Below are positions 33,082 through 41,828 of a DNA stretch of 64,000 nt, piece by piece. Made by a program: the position numbers and the translations under genes. The DNA lies in NCBI GenBank assembly GCA_963768975.1, contig CAVYKB010000013.1, positions 434,001 through 498,000 of the forward strand, written 5' to 3'. Positions within the stretch are counted from its first letter, which is position 1, and each line of letters opens with the position of its first letter. The DNA comes from CADCTB01 sp963768975 (GTDB lineage: Bacteria > Actinomycetota > Acidimicrobiia > Acidimicrobiales > AC-14). The notes beneath the pieces were generated by a model that was not told the DNA's origin, did not search any database, and saw only the letters and a list, made by a program, of their open reading frames with translations.

Positions 33082-33936
33082 ATGGGGGTTGACGTCGAAG
33101 AGGTCAAGGACAAGGCCGAGGACGCCCTCGAGGACGCGGCGGACAGCGCCTGGCTCCAGCGGCTGGCCCGGGCCGGCCTGGTCGCCAGGGGGTTGCTGTA
33201 CGTCGTGGTCGCCGTCCTGGCCAGCCAGGTGGCCGCCGGCCACAACGAGGCCCGGCCGGACAAGCAGGGGGCGCTGCAGGCCGTCGTGCGCCAGCCGTTC
33301 GGCCGCCTGCTGGTCCTGCTGCTGGCGGTCGGTTTCGCCGGCTATGCCGCCTGGCGGTTCGTCGAGGCGGCCGTGGGGCCGGCGGACCAGCCCGACACCA
33401 ACAAGGTGAGGTTCAAGCGGGTCGGCTATTTCCTGCGGGGCTGCCTGTACGCGTTCTTCTTCGGCAGCGCAGTGCGGCTGTTCATCTGGTCGAACAGCGT
33501 GGCCTCCTCGGATACGGCCGAGCAGGACTGGACGGCCCGCGTGCTCGACTGGCCGCTCGGGACGTGGCTGGTGCAGGGCGCCGGCCTGGTCGCCATCGGC
33601 GCCGGCCTGTACATCGGCTGGCGAGGCGTGTCGGGCAAGTTCCGCAAGCGGCTGAAGAACCTGGAGATGGGCCCAGCCATCCAGCTGTGGGTCAGGGCGG
33701 TCGGCACCGTGGGCAACGTCGCCCGCATGCTGATCGCCTCCATGATCGGCGTGTTCCTCATCGCCGCCGCCCGCCAGCACGACCCCGAGCAGGCGGTCGG
33801 CATCGACGGGACGCTCAAGCGCCTGGCCGACCGGCCGTACGGGCCGACGCTGCTCGTCGCTGTGGCCCTCGGTCTCGCCGCCTACGGGGTGTACTCCTTC
33901 GCCGAGGCCCGGTACCGCCGGGTCGGCGGGCATTGA
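33082..33936 (+). CDS. DUF1206 membrane protein
   Basis: 284 residues with six membrane segments in three pairs, the DUF1206 architecture: WLQRLARAGLVARGLLY, then AGYAAWRFVEA, GYFLRGCLYAFFFGSAVRL, GLYIGWRGVSGKFRK, VRAVGTVGNVARMLIAS and AYGVYSFAEARYRRV. The N-terminus is acidic and soluble. Function is unknown; it is actinobacterial and near lipid-phosphatase genes here. ATG 33082 is preferred over the upstream TTG 33049. The stop overlaps the next gene's start (TTGA). Confidence 0.85.
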   Translation: MGVDVEEVKDKAEDALEDAADSAWLQRLARAGLVARGLLYVVVAVLASQVAAGHNEARPDKQGALQAVVRQPFGRLLVLLLAVGFAGYAAWRFVEAAVGPADQPDTNKVRFKRVGYFLRGCLYAFFFGSAVRLFIWSNSVASSDTAEQDWTARVLDWPLGTWLVQGAGLVAIGAGLYIGWRGVSGKFRKRLKNLEMGPAIQLWVRAVGTVGNVARMLIASMIGVFLIAAARQHDPEQAVGIDGTLKRLADRPYGPTLLVAVALGLAAYGVYSFAEARYRRVGGH

Positions 33937-35330
33937 GGGCGGCGGGCAAGCGCCGGGTGGACGAGGGGCTGCTGCTCCTCGGGCGTGCCGCCGACGGTGG
34001 CAAGGTGTGGTTGGCCGTGGCCGCCGTGCTCGGCGCCAGCGGGGGCCGGTTCCGCCGCCGGGCCGGGCTCCGTGGCCTGTTCGCCGCAGGTATCGCCTCG
34101 GCGGTGGCCAACGGGCCGGTGAAGTGGGCCGTCCGGCGCCGGCGCCCGGCGCGGGGCCGGCTGGTGTCGGACCTGCTCGGCCCCCCCAAGCCGTCCAGGT
34201 CGTCGTTCCCGTCCGGCCAGGCGGCGGTGGCCGCCGCGTTCGTTGTCGGCGCCGGCCAGGAGGTGCCGGCCCTCGCCGCACCCCTCGCCGGCCTGGCGTC
34301 GCTGGTGGGGTACTCGCAGGTCCACAGCGGTACCCACCACGCATCCGATGTCGCCGCCGGCGCGGTGCTGGGGGCGGGCGCCGGCCTTCTGACCCGGCGG
34401 CTGTGGCCGGTGGCCCCCCACGAGCCGGCGCACGTGCGCACTGCGCTGAAGCCGTCCGATGTCGAGCCCTCGCCCCGGGGTGGCGGGCTGGTGATCGTGG
34501 TCAACCCGTCGGCGGGCTCGAGCGAGCGGGCCGCCGAGGAGCTGCGGGCCGAGCTGCCGGAGGCCGAGGTCGTCGAGTTAGCTGAGGGCGACGACCTCCA
34601 GGAGGCGCTGGAGGAGGCCGCCGGCCGGGGCTGTGCCGTCGGTGTGGCCGGCGGGGACGGCTCTATCAACACCGCGGCGGCCATCGCCGCCGATTCCGGC
34701 ACCCCACTGCTCGTCGTCCCCGGCGGGACCCTCAACCACTTCGCCTACGCCCTTGGCCTGGAGACCATCGCCGATGCGGCCCGGGCCGTGCACGACGGGC
34801 GGGCGGTGTCGGTCGACCGGGCGGTGATCGACGGGCACACGTTCGTCAATACCGCCAGCATCGGCAGCTACGTCGACCTCGTCGACGCCCGGGAGAAGCT
34901 GGAAAACACCATCGGCAAGTGGCCGGCGGTCGTCGTCGCCCTGGTGAGGGTGCTGCGGGAGTCCCGCCCGATCGAGCTGGAGCTCGACGGGGAGCGCCGG
35001 CGGGTATGGATGATCTTCATCGGCAACTGCCGCTACCACCCGTCGGGCTTCGCCCCCAGCTGGCGGGAACGGCTCGACGACGGCCAGCTCGACATCCGCA
35101 TCGTGGACGGCACCCGCCCCTGGTCGCGGGCCCGCCTGCTCCTGTCGGTGATGACCGGGCGGCTGGCCAACTGCGGCGCCTACGAGCAGCGGTTCGTGCG
35201 TTCGATGACCGTGAAGTCCCTGGACGGCCGGCTGCGCCTGGCTCGCGACGGGGAGACCTTCGACGGCCCGGAGGAGTTCACCATCGCCAAGGCCGACGAG
35301 CCCTTGCTCGTCTACGTGCCGGCGCCGTGA
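33933..35330 (+). CDS. PAP2-diacylglycerol kinase fusion
   Basis: 465 residues. The N-terminal half is a PAP2-type phosphatase (KWAVRRRRPARG, SSFPSGQAAVAAAF, SQVHSGTHHASDV). The C-terminal half is a lipid kinase of the DAGK_cat type (VIVVNPSAGSSERA, GVAGGDGSINTAAAIA, VVPGGTLNHFAYALGL, and a C-terminal beta domain FIGNCRYHPSGFAPSW). As in the DedA fusion, the PAP2 motif has PSGQ instead of PSGH. The fusion could interconvert phosphorylated and free lipids at the membrane. TTG 33933 overlaps the DUF1206 stop; GTG 33957 is the alternative. The DUF1206 gene, this gene and the next PAP2 gene probably form one operon. Confidence 0.85.
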   Translation: MRAAGKRRVDEGLLLLGRAADGGKVWLAVAAVLGASGGRFRRRAGLRGLFAAGIASAVANGPVKWAVRRRRPARGRLVSDLLGPPKPSRSSFPSGQAAVAAAFVVGAGQEVPALAAPLAGLASLVGYSQVHSGTHHASDVAAGAVLGAGAGLLTRRLWPVAPHEPAHVRTALKPSDVEPSPRGGGLVIVVNPSAGSSERAAEELRAELPEAEVVELAEGDDLQEALEEAAGRGCAVGVAGGDGSINTAAAIAADSGTPLLVVPGGTLNHFAYALGLETIADAARAVHDGRAVSVDRAVIDGHTFVNTASIGSYVDLVDAREKLENTIGKWPAVVVALVRVLRESRPIELELDGERRRVWMIFIGNCRYHPSGFAPSWRERLDDGQLDIRIVDGTRPWSRARLLLSVMTGRLANCGAYEQRFVRSMTVKSLDGRLRLARDGETFDGPEEFTIAKADEPLLVYVPAP

Positions 35331-35376
35331 CCGGCCCGGGAGGCCGGTCCAGGCAGCAATCGCTGGGCAGAGCCCA

Positions 35377-36111
35377 GTGAGAGCAGTACTCCAGAGCCGG
35401 CTGGACCCCGACGCCCGCTACGGGTTGCGGGTGAGCCTGTTCGGCCTGGCGTTCCTGCTGGTGGCGATCCCCTTCGGCCTGCTCCTGGACCAGGTGCAGA
35501 ACGACCGCAGCTTGGTCCGCCTCGACACGTCGGCCGCCAACCACCTGCACGACTGGGTCCGGGGCTCGGAGGATCTCGTCCAGAACCTCAAGATCCTCAC
35601 CTTCTTCGGGTCGCCGGTGTGGTTCTACATCATGGTGATCCCCGCAGTGATCTGGGTGTGGCGGGCCGGGCACCCCCGCCTGGCCGTCTTCCTCGTGGTC
35701 ACCACCCTCGGCGGGGGTCTGCTCGACACCATCGTGAAGGAGGCGGTGGACCGGCCCCGGCCCTCCCTCGTCGACCCGGTGGCGACCGCCCACGGCAAGA
35801 GCTTCCCGTCGGGCCACGCCATGTCTTCGACCTTCACCTATGGGGCGCTCGTGCTGGTCTTCTTACCGGTCATCGGGCGCAGGTACCGGCCGGTGGTCGT
35901 GGCCGGGGCCGCCCTCCTCGTCCTGGCCATCTGCTTCTCCAGGCTGGCGCTGGGGGTGCACTACATCACCGACGTGGTCGGCGGCGTGGTCCTGGGGCTG
36001 GCCTGGCTGGCGGCGTCGACCGCCGCCTTCAGCATCTGGCGGGTGGAGCGGGGCCGCCCGCCGGTGGACATCAGCGAGGGCGTCGAGCCGGAGGCGGCCG
36101 ACCTGGTCTAG
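35377..36111 (+). CDS. PAP2 family phosphatase
   Basis: 244 residues with six membrane segments. The catalytic motifs are canonical here: KEAVDRPRPSLVD, SFPSGHAMSSTF and FSRLALGVHYITDVVGG. It therefore contains the PSGH His that the two neighbouring PAP2 fusion proteins lack. Likely a lipid- or undecaprenyl-phosphate phosphatase acting at the outer face of the membrane. It starts 46 bp after the PAP2-DAGK fusion. Its stop shares CTAG with the convergent cupin gene. Confidence 0.9.
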   Translation: MRAVLQSRLDPDARYGLRVSLFGLAFLLVAIPFGLLLDQVQNDRSLVRLDTSAANHLHDWVRGSEDLVQNLKILTFFGSPVWFYIMVIPAVIWVWRAGHPRLAVFLVVTTLGGGLLDTIVKEAVDRPRPSLVDPVATAHGKSFPSGHAMSSTFTYGALVLVFLPVIGRRYRPVVVAGAALLVLAICFSRLALGVHYITDVVGGVVLGLAWLAASTAAFSIWRVERGRPPVDISEGVEPEAADLV

Positions 36112-36332
36112 TGGATGTGGACGGCGAGCCAGTTGCTGCCGGGGGCGACCTCGACCAGGCGGTGCGGGACGCCGGCCGGGAGGAGCACCCATCCCGCCGG
36201 CGCCAGCTCGACCCGCTCGCCGCCGACCTCCAGCACGGCCCGGCCAGCCAGCAGGACGACCCACTCGTCCTGGTCCTGGAGGTAGTGCTCGGGCTCGACG
36301 CCGGCCCCGCTCAGGATCTGCTCGAAGACCAC
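36108..36332 (-). CDS. Small cupin-domain protein
   Basis: 74 residues from GTG 36332: FEQILSGAGVEPEHYLQDQDEWVVLLAG, ELAPAGWVLLPAGVPHRL. This is a single cupin barrel with the conserved E in DEWVVLL and PxGVPH. Family-like sequence (GERIEQFFTAGN) continues upstream in frame without ATG, GTG or TTG, so the real start is unclear, or the 5' end has been lost together with the 5' part of the divergent phosphatase gene. The stop overlaps the PAP2 stop in CTAG. Confidence 0.7.
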   Translation of the reverse strand: MVFEQILSGAGVEPEHYLQDQDEWVVLLAGRAVLEVGGERVELAPAGWVLLPAGVPHRLVEVAPGSNWLAVHIH

Positions 36333-36445
36333 GTTGCCGGCGGTGAAGAACTGCTCGATGCGCTCGCCCGTTGTGGGGGCATCGGAAGCCGGTCGGAGCG
36401 TGCCTCGGGTTGGAGAAGTCGAAATGGCGGTGGTTCCCTTCTCGG

Positions 36446-37510
36446 ATGCCCGCGAGTTCGGAGCACCATAGGTCTCGCCTCCTCACGGACGGCCTGTCCC
36501 GCGTCCGGGGAGGAAAATCACGACTTGTGTCGGTAGCCTGGAACGAGCGCGGTCGAGCACACCGGATACAGCAGATCATGCAAGAGCCGGCGCCGGTCGG
36601 CGCCGGCGTCAGGCTCTGGGTCCCGTTACTCGACGGCGCCGACCGCCTCGGCGTCCTGCGGGTCACGGTGGCGCAGGCCGACGAGCGCACGACCCGGCGG
36701 GCCATGCACATGGCCTCGATCGCCGCCCACCTCGTCGTCGCCAAGAGCGCCTTCGGTGACAACCTCCTGCTCACCCGGCGGTTACGCAACATGGACCTCG
36801 CGGCCGAGCTGCGGTGGTCCATGCTGCCTCCGCTGACCTTCACCAACGACCGGGTGGCACTGGCCGGCGTGCTGGAGCCGGCGTACGAGATCGCCGGCGA
36901 CGCCTTCGACTACGCGGTGAACGGCGACCTGGCCCACCTGGCGATCATCGACGCCATGGGCCACGGCCTCGAAGCCAGCCGCATGGCCAGCCTGGCGGTG
37001 GGCAGCTACCGCCACAGCCGCCGGCGCAGCCTGGACCTGGAAGAGACGTTCACGGCCATGGACAAAGTGGTGGCCGAGCAGTTCGGCACCGAGCGCTTCG
37101 TCACCGGCCAGCTCGTGCGCCTGGATCTGTCTGACGGGTGCCTGACCTGGGTCAACGCCGGCCATCCCCGTCCTCTCCTCTGGCGGGACGGGGAACCGGC
37201 CGACGACCTCCACTGCGAGACGTCGCTCCCGCTGGGCATGGGATACGTGCCCGCTGAGGTAGCGCAGACGACGCTCCGGCCCGGTGACGCCGTGCTCTTC
37301 CTCACCGACGGGGTGCTCGAGGCTCGTTCACCGGACGGCGAGTTTTTCGGACGCAGCCGCCTGGCCCGCATGTGGAAGGAGGTCGCCACCGGCGGCCAGC
37401 CGCCCGCCGAGATCCTGCGCCGCCTCTGCCACGCCATCCTCGACCACCAGCAGGGAACCCTCCAGGACGACGCCACCCTGCTGCTCGTCGCCTACAGCGG
37501 GCCGTCCTAG
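36446..37510 (+). CDS. PP2C/SpoIIE-type phosphatase, probably N-terminally shortened
   Basis: About 354 residues. The middle (GVRLWVPLLDGADRLGVLRV, AAHLVVAKSAFGD) is the end of a GAF-like domain. The rest is a SpoIIE phosphatase domain (MDLAAELRWSMLPPLTF, EIAGDAFDYAV, IDAMGHGLEASRMASL, WVNAGHPRPLLW, LTDGVLEARSPDGEFFG, DDATLLLV) with its metal Asp residues kept. Related proteins have a full N-terminal sensor domain. Here protein-like sequence begins only near 36520, and what precedes is Arg/Ser-rich. It was probably truncated by a deletion next to the cupin gene. Start 36446 is uncertain. Confidence 0.75.
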   Translation: MPASSEHHRSRLLTDGLSRVRGGKSRLVSVAWNERGRAHRIQQIMQEPAPVGAGVRLWVPLLDGADRLGVLRVTVAQADERTTRRAMHMASIAAHLVVAKSAFGDNLLLTRRLRNMDLAAELRWSMLPPLTFTNDRVALAGVLEPAYEIAGDAFDYAVNGDLAHLAIIDAMGHGLEASRMASLAVGSYRHSRRRSLDLEETFTAMDKVVAEQFGTERFVTGQLVRLDLSDGCLTWVNAGHPRPLLWRDGEPADDLHCETSLPLGMGYVPAEVAQTTLRPGDAVLFLTDGVLEARSPDGEFFGRSRLARMWKEVATGGQPPAEILRRLCHAILDHQQGTLQDDATLLLVAYSGPS

Positions 37511-37872
37511 AGGAAGCTCTCCTCGGTGGCCCGGGCGTTCAGGTCGCCGGCGCCGGCGCCGGCGTCGGTGGACCAGAGGACCCACGGGGCGTACCCGAGG
37601 TCGAGCGCGGTGTAGGTGAGGACGGCAATGCCCGGGAAGTCGCCGCCCAACGGCCGCAGCCCTCGGGCTTCGAGCGCGACGGCCAGGTCGGCGCCCACGG
37701 TGGACCCCGCTGGCGCCTCCTCGTCTCGGACGAGCACGGTCCGCTCGGAGACCCGGTAGGCCGCCGGCCACCAGGCCTGGACCTTGATCGCCCCCCGCTC
37801 GAGGTTGAGCAGGGGGCCGGCGGCGGCGCCGGCGCCGTCGAGGAAGGCCTGGATCACCTCGGCGTCGTCCAC
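37507..37872 (-). CDS. Hypothetical protein
   Basis: 121 residues: DDAEVIQAFLDGAGAAAGPL, LLNLERGAIKVQAWWPAAYRVS, DLAVALEARGLRPLGGDF, LTYTALDLGYAPWVLWS. Codon use is normal and the composition is protein-like. It is soluble and has a mixed alpha/beta pattern. I do not recognise a family. It overlaps the convergent phosphatase stop in CTAG. Confidence 0.65.
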   Translation of the reverse strand: MDDAEVIQAFLDGAGAAAGPLLNLERGAIKVQAWWPAAYRVSERTVLVRDEEAPAGSTVGADLAVALEARGLRPLGGDFPGIAVLTYTALDLGYAPWVLWSTDAGAGAGDLNARATEESFL

Positions 37873-37916
37873 GCCAGAGCGTATTCCCGCCGTCGAAGCA
37901 GGGGTAGAGCCCTCCC

Positions 37917-38033
37917 ACGACGGACCAGATCGGTGACAACACCGCCAAGGATCCCGACGAGTGGGTCACCGGCGACGAGGCCATGACCGGCGCCCAGACG
38001 TCCTACCTCAAGACGCTGTCCCAGGAGCTTTGG
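37917..38033 (+). pseudogene. DUF3072 fragment
   Basis: The frame reads KDPDEWVTGDEAMTGAQTSY then LKTLSQEL, the conserved first half of the small actinobacterial protein DUF3072. After that the sequence (WAVLLRPEK) no longer matches, and no normal start codon precedes it (an in-frame TAG lies a few codons upstream). The second half of the family is missing. A 3'-truncated remnant. Confidence 0.6.
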
Positions 38034-38146
38034 GCGGTCCTCCTCAGACCTGAAAAAGTCCGAGCCATCTGGGCAACCTGCACGTCACACGAACGGCGAG
38101 GAGGACCGCGGCGTCATCGTAGCGCCGGCGCCGCGCAAATGTCTCG

Positions 38147-38713
38147 TCAGTCTGTGAAGTCGTTCCACCGGTGGATGACCGGCGTCTCCCGCTCCCATCC
38201 GAGGACCGAGATGGTGGCTGTCGACAACCCGAGGCGGGCGCCGTGGTCGGGCGGCAGGTCGATCCAGCGGGCGGCGGCCACCCGCAGGACATGGCCGTGG
38301 GCGAACACGGCGACGTCGCCGGCGCCGGCCCGGGCCTCCTCGAGGACCCGGTCGACCCGCCGGCCGACTTCCTGCACCGTCTCGCCGGCGGGCACGCCGT
38401 CCTTCCACAGCCCCCATCCCGGCCGCTCCTGGCGGATGTCGACGGTGCGCCGGCCCTCGTACTCGCCGTAGTCCCACTCCCGGAGGTCGTCGGTGATGTC
38501 CGCCCGGTCACCGAAGCCGGCCAGCCTGCAGGTCTCGAGCGCTCGGCTGAGCGGGCTGCTGAGCACGCGGGCGAAGGTCCAGGCCGACAGCCGAGCGCCC
38601 AGCGCCTCGGCCTGGCGCCGGCCGGCGTCGGTGAGGGGGATGTCGGTGTTCCCCGTGTGCTGGCCCGAGACGCTCCACTCCGTCTCCCCGTGCCGCACGA
38701 GGACGATGTTCAT
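38147..38713 (-). CDS. Histidine phosphatase family protein
   Basis: 188 residues of the phosphoglycerate-mutase-like branch. Motif VLVRHGETEW with the phospho-His, TGNTDIPLTDAGRRQA, SSPLSRALETC, the acid DDLREWDYGEYEGRR, and FAHGHVLRVAAARW with the second His. Such proteins act as broad phosphatases or in cofactor pathways. ATG 38713 is the natural family start. It lies downstream of pgi on the same strand, about 106 bp after its stop. Confidence 0.9.
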   Translation of the reverse strand: MNIVLVRHGETEWSVSGQHTGNTDIPLTDAGRRQAEALGARLSAWTFARVLSSPLSRALETCRLAGFGDRADITDDLREWDYGEYEGRRTVDIRQERPGWGLWKDGVPAGETVQEVGRRVDRVLEEARAGAGDVAVFAHGHVLRVAAARWIDLPPDHGARLGLSTATISVLGWERETPVIHRWNDFTD

Positions 38714-38819
38714 TGGTCGCTCCGCACGCCGGCCCTCGAGGCCGTGCCGGCAGGGGCCTGCGCGCCGCTCCGGCGAGGCCGGCACGGCCGGCCGGCGTGG
38801 CCCGCTCCCGGGTTCTGGG

Positions 38820-40436
38820 TCACGCACGCGCCGCCCGGTAGCGCCGGATCAGGTTGTTGGTGGAGCTGTCGTGGGCCAGCTCGCCGTCCGACGTCACCTC
38901 GCCGGCGATGCGCCCCGCCAGCTCCTTGCCCAGCTCCACGCCCCACTGGTCGAAGGAGTTGACGTCCCAGATCGTCCCCTGGGTCAGCACCTTGTGCTCG
39001 TAGAGGGCGACGAGCTGGCCCAGCGTCGACGGGGTGAGCCTCTTCAGCAGGATGGTGTTCGACTGCCGGTTGCCCGGGAACGTGCGGTGGGGGACCTGCT
39101 CTTCGTCCACGCCGGCGCCGGCCACTTCCTCTGGAGTCCGCCCGAAGGCCAGGGCCTCGGTCTGGGCGAACAGGTTGGCCATCAGCAGCTCGTGGTGCTC
39201 GATTCCGTGGTTGGGCTCCAAGACGCCGATGAAGTCGGCCGGTACGAACGGGGTGCCCTGGTGCAGGAGCTGAAAGAAGGCGTGCTGGCCGTTGGTGCCC
39301 GGCTGGCCCCATACCACCGGGCCGGTCTGCCACTCCACCGGCTTGCCCTGGCGGTCGACCGACTTGCCGTTGCTCTCCATGTCGAGCTGCTGGAGGTAGG
39401 CCGGGAAGCGGCTGAGGTACTGGCTGTAAGGCAGGACCGCTGTCGTCTCGGCCCCGAAGAAGTTCCCGTGCCAGATGCCGACCAGGGCGAGCAGGACGGG
39501 CAGGTTGCGCTCGAAGGGGGCGGTGCGGAAGTGCTCGTCCATGGTGTGGAAGCCGGCGAGCATCTCCCGGAAGGCGGGGGGGCCGATGGCCACCATGAGC
39601 GACAGGCCGATGGCGGACGGGAACGAGTACCGGCCGCCGACCCAGTCCCAGAACTCGAACATGTTGGCCGGGTCGATGCCGAACTCGGCGACGCGCCCGG
39701 CATCGCTCGACACCGCCACGAAATGGCGGCTCACCGCACCCTCGCCCAGGGCTCCCGCCAGCCAGTTGCGGGCCGAGCGGGCGTTGGTGAGCGTCTCGAT
39801 GGTGCCGAAGGTCTTCGAGGAGACGATGAACAGCGTCTCGGCCGGCTCCAGGCCCTGGAGCGCCTCGTACAGGTCGGCGCCGTCCACGTTCGACACGAAG
39901 CGGAACGTCATCGACCGCTCCGAGAAGTCCTTCAGCGCCTCGTAGGCCATCGCCGGCCCCAGGTCCGACCCGCCGATGCCGATGTTGACCACGTTGCGGA
40001 TGCGGCGGCCGGTGGCGCCGGTCCAGATGCCCGACCGAACGTCGTCGGAGAACGCCGCCATCTTGTCGAGCACCCGGTGGACGTCGGCCACCACGTCCTG
40101 GCCGTCGACGACCAGTTCGGTGTCGCGTGGCATGCGGAGGGCGACGTGGAGGACGGCTCTATCCTCCGTGACGTTGATGTGGCGGCCGGTGAACATCTCA
40201 TCGGCCCGCTCCCGCACCAGCGCCCGCTCGGCCAGGGCCACCAGGAGCTGGACGGTCTCCGCCGTCAGCATGTTCTTCGAGTAATCGAGGAAGAGGTCGC
40301 CGGCCTCGGCGGTCATCGTCTCGCCGCGAGTGGGGTCCTCGGCGAACAGCGTGCGCAGGTCGGTCCAGCCGATCTGGCGGCGGTTCTGCAGGAGGTTGTT
40401 CCACTCGGGCGTGCGGGTGACGGGCGTGGGGGTCAT
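38820..40436 (-). CDS. pgi: Glucose-6-phosphate isomerase
   Basis: 538 residues, normal length. Interconverts glucose-6-phosphate and fructose-6-phosphate. Signature NIGIGGSDLGPAMAYEAL, SKTFGTIETLTNA, GGRYSFPSAIGL, the catalytic Glu/His region NHGIEHHELL, and the C-terminal FDQWGVELGK are all present. Divergent from the CoA-disulfide-reductase-like gene with only 15 bp between start codons, so at least one promoter lies within the neighbouring coding sequence. Confidence 0.97.
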   Translation of the reverse strand: MTPTPVTRTPEWNNLLQNRRQIGWTDLRTLFAEDPTRGETMTAEAGDLFLDYSKNMLTAETVQLLVALAERALVRERADEMFTGRHINVTEDRAVLHVALRMPRDTELVVDGQDVVADVHRVLDKMAAFSDDVRSGIWTGATGRRIRNVVNIGIGGSDLGPAMAYEALKDFSERSMTFRFVSNVDGADLYEALQGLEPAETLFIVSSKTFGTIETLTNARSARNWLAGALGEGAVSRHFVAVSSDAGRVAEFGIDPANMFEFWDWVGGRYSFPSAIGLSLMVAIGPPAFREMLAGFHTMDEHFRTAPFERNLPVLLALVGIWHGNFFGAETTAVLPYSQYLSRFPAYLQQLDMESNGKSVDRQGKPVEWQTGPVVWGQPGTNGQHAFFQLLHQGTPFVPADFIGVLEPNHGIEHHELLMANLFAQTEALAFGRTPEEVAGAGVDEEQVPHRTFPGNRQSNTILLKRLTPSTLGQLVALYEHKVLTQGTIWDVNSFDQWGVELGKELAGRIAGEVTSDGELAHDSSTNNLIRRYRAARA

Positions 40437-40451
40437 CGGAGGGAGCCTACG

Positions 40452-41828
40452 ATGGGCGCCCTGACCCGACGACTCCTGGTGATCGGCGCCGACGCCGCCG
40501 GCATGAGCGCCGCATCTCAGGCCCGGCGCCGGCGTGGGCCCGAGGACCTCGACATCATGGCCTTCGACCGGGGCAACTTCTCGTCCTACTCGGCGTGCGG
40601 CATCCCCTACTTCGTGAGCGGTGTCGTGGACCGCGTCGAGACGCTCATCGTGCGGTCGCCCGAGACGTTCTGGGACAGGCAGTCGATCCAGGTCCACGTC
40701 CGCCACGAGGTCGTCGAGATCGACCTGGACCGGGGCGTGGTGCTGGTCGACCATCGGGAGAGCGGCCACCAGCGTGAGCACGGTTTCGACGACCTGGTGG
40801 TGGCCACCGGCGCGGTGCCGGTGCGGCCGCCCCTCCCCGGCGCCGGCGCCGGCGGGATCTTCGGCGTCCAGACCCTCGACGACGGCGTGGCCCTCCGGGC
40901 CTACGTGGCCGACCACACGCCCCGGCAGGCGGTGATCGTGGGGAGCGGCTACGTGGGCCTGGAGATGGCCGAGGCGCTGTGCGCGCTGGGGGTCGAGACC
41001 CATCTGGTCGACGCCGCGCCGCAGCCGTTGACCCGCCTCGACCCCGACATGGGGGCCTTGGTGGCCGAGGCCCTGCGGGAGTTCGGAGCCGCCCTCCACC
41101 TCGGCCAGGAGGTTGCTGGCTTCGAGGCCGGCGCCGGCGGCGAGGTGTCGGCGGTCGTCACGTCGGAGGGCACCATCCCGGCCCAGCTCGTGGTCCTCGG
41201 CCTCGGGGTGCGGCCGAACGTGGCCCTGGCCGAAGCCGCCGGCGTGGAGGTGGGGCCCTCGGGCGCTATCGCCGTGGACCAGCGGATGCGCACGTCGCAC
41301 CCCGGGGTGTGGGCGGCGGGCGACTGCGCCGAGAAGCGCCACCGGGTGACGGGCCGCTTCGTGACCGTCGCCCTCGGCACCCACGCCAACAAGGAGGGGA
41401 GGGTGGCGGGGATCAACCTCGGCGGGGGCTACGCCACCTTCCCAGGTGTCCTCGGGACGGCCGCCACTAAGGTCGGCAGTCTCGAGGTGGCAAGGACGGG
41501 CCTCGGCGAAGCCGAGGCCGAATCGGCGGGGTTCGTGACCGACTCGGTGCTGTCGGAGTCCACGACCCGTGCCGGCTACTTCCCGGGGGCGGCGCCGATC
41601 ACCGTCAAGCTGGTGGTCGAGCGGAGGACGGGGAGGCTCCTCGGCGGCCAGATCGTCGGCAAGGAGGGAGCGGCCAAGCGGATCGACGGCCTGGCCCTCG
41701 CCGTCTGGAACGAGATGACCGTCGAGGAGCTCCTGGGAGTGGACCTTTCGTACGCGCCGCCGTACTCCCCGGTGTGGGACCCGGTGGTGGCCGCGGCCCG
41801 GCGGGCGGCGGACCAGCTGTCGTCCTGA
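40452..41828 (+). CDS. CoA-disulfide-reductase-like FAD/NAD(P)H oxidoreductase
   Basis: 458 residues. Two dinucleotide-binding folds: VIGADAAGMSAASQARR for FAD and VIVGSGYVGLEMAEAL for NAD(P)H. The single-Cys active site of this family is SYSACGIPYF (Cys49). WAAGDCAE near residue 295 closes the FAD site, and a dimerisation domain follows. Reduces CoA disulfide, polysulfide or O2 in characterised relatives; the substrate here cannot be decided. There is no C-terminal rhodanese. It is divergent from pgi. Confidence 0.88.
   Translation: MGALTRRLLVIGADAAGMSAASQARRRRGPEDLDIMAFDRGNFSSYSACGIPYFVSGVVDRVETLIVRSPETFWDRQSIQVHVRHEVVEIDLDRGVVLVDHRESGHQREHGFDDLVVATGAVPVRPPLPGAGAGGIFGVQTLDDGVALRAYVADHTPRQAVIVGSGYVGLEMAEALCALGVETHLVDAAPQPLTRLDPDMGALVAEALREFGAALHLGQEVAGFEAGAGGEVSAVVTSEGTIPAQLVVLGLGVRPNVALAEAAGVEVGPSGAIAVDQRMRTSHPGVWAAGDCAEKRHRVTGRFVTVALGTHANKEGRVAGINLGGGYATFPGVLGTAATKVGSLEVARTGLGEAEAESAGFVTDSVLSESTTRAGYFPGAAPITVKLVVERRTGRLLGGQIVGKEGAAKRIDGLALAVWNEMTVEELLGVDLSYAPPYSPVWDPVVAAARRAADQLSS

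Noticed and set aside
38493..41828. Very long open frame of over 1100 codons on the plus strand
   Set aside because: Its first two thirds are antisense to pgi and read as His/Arg/Gly-rich shadow sequence; only the part from 40452 is a real gene.
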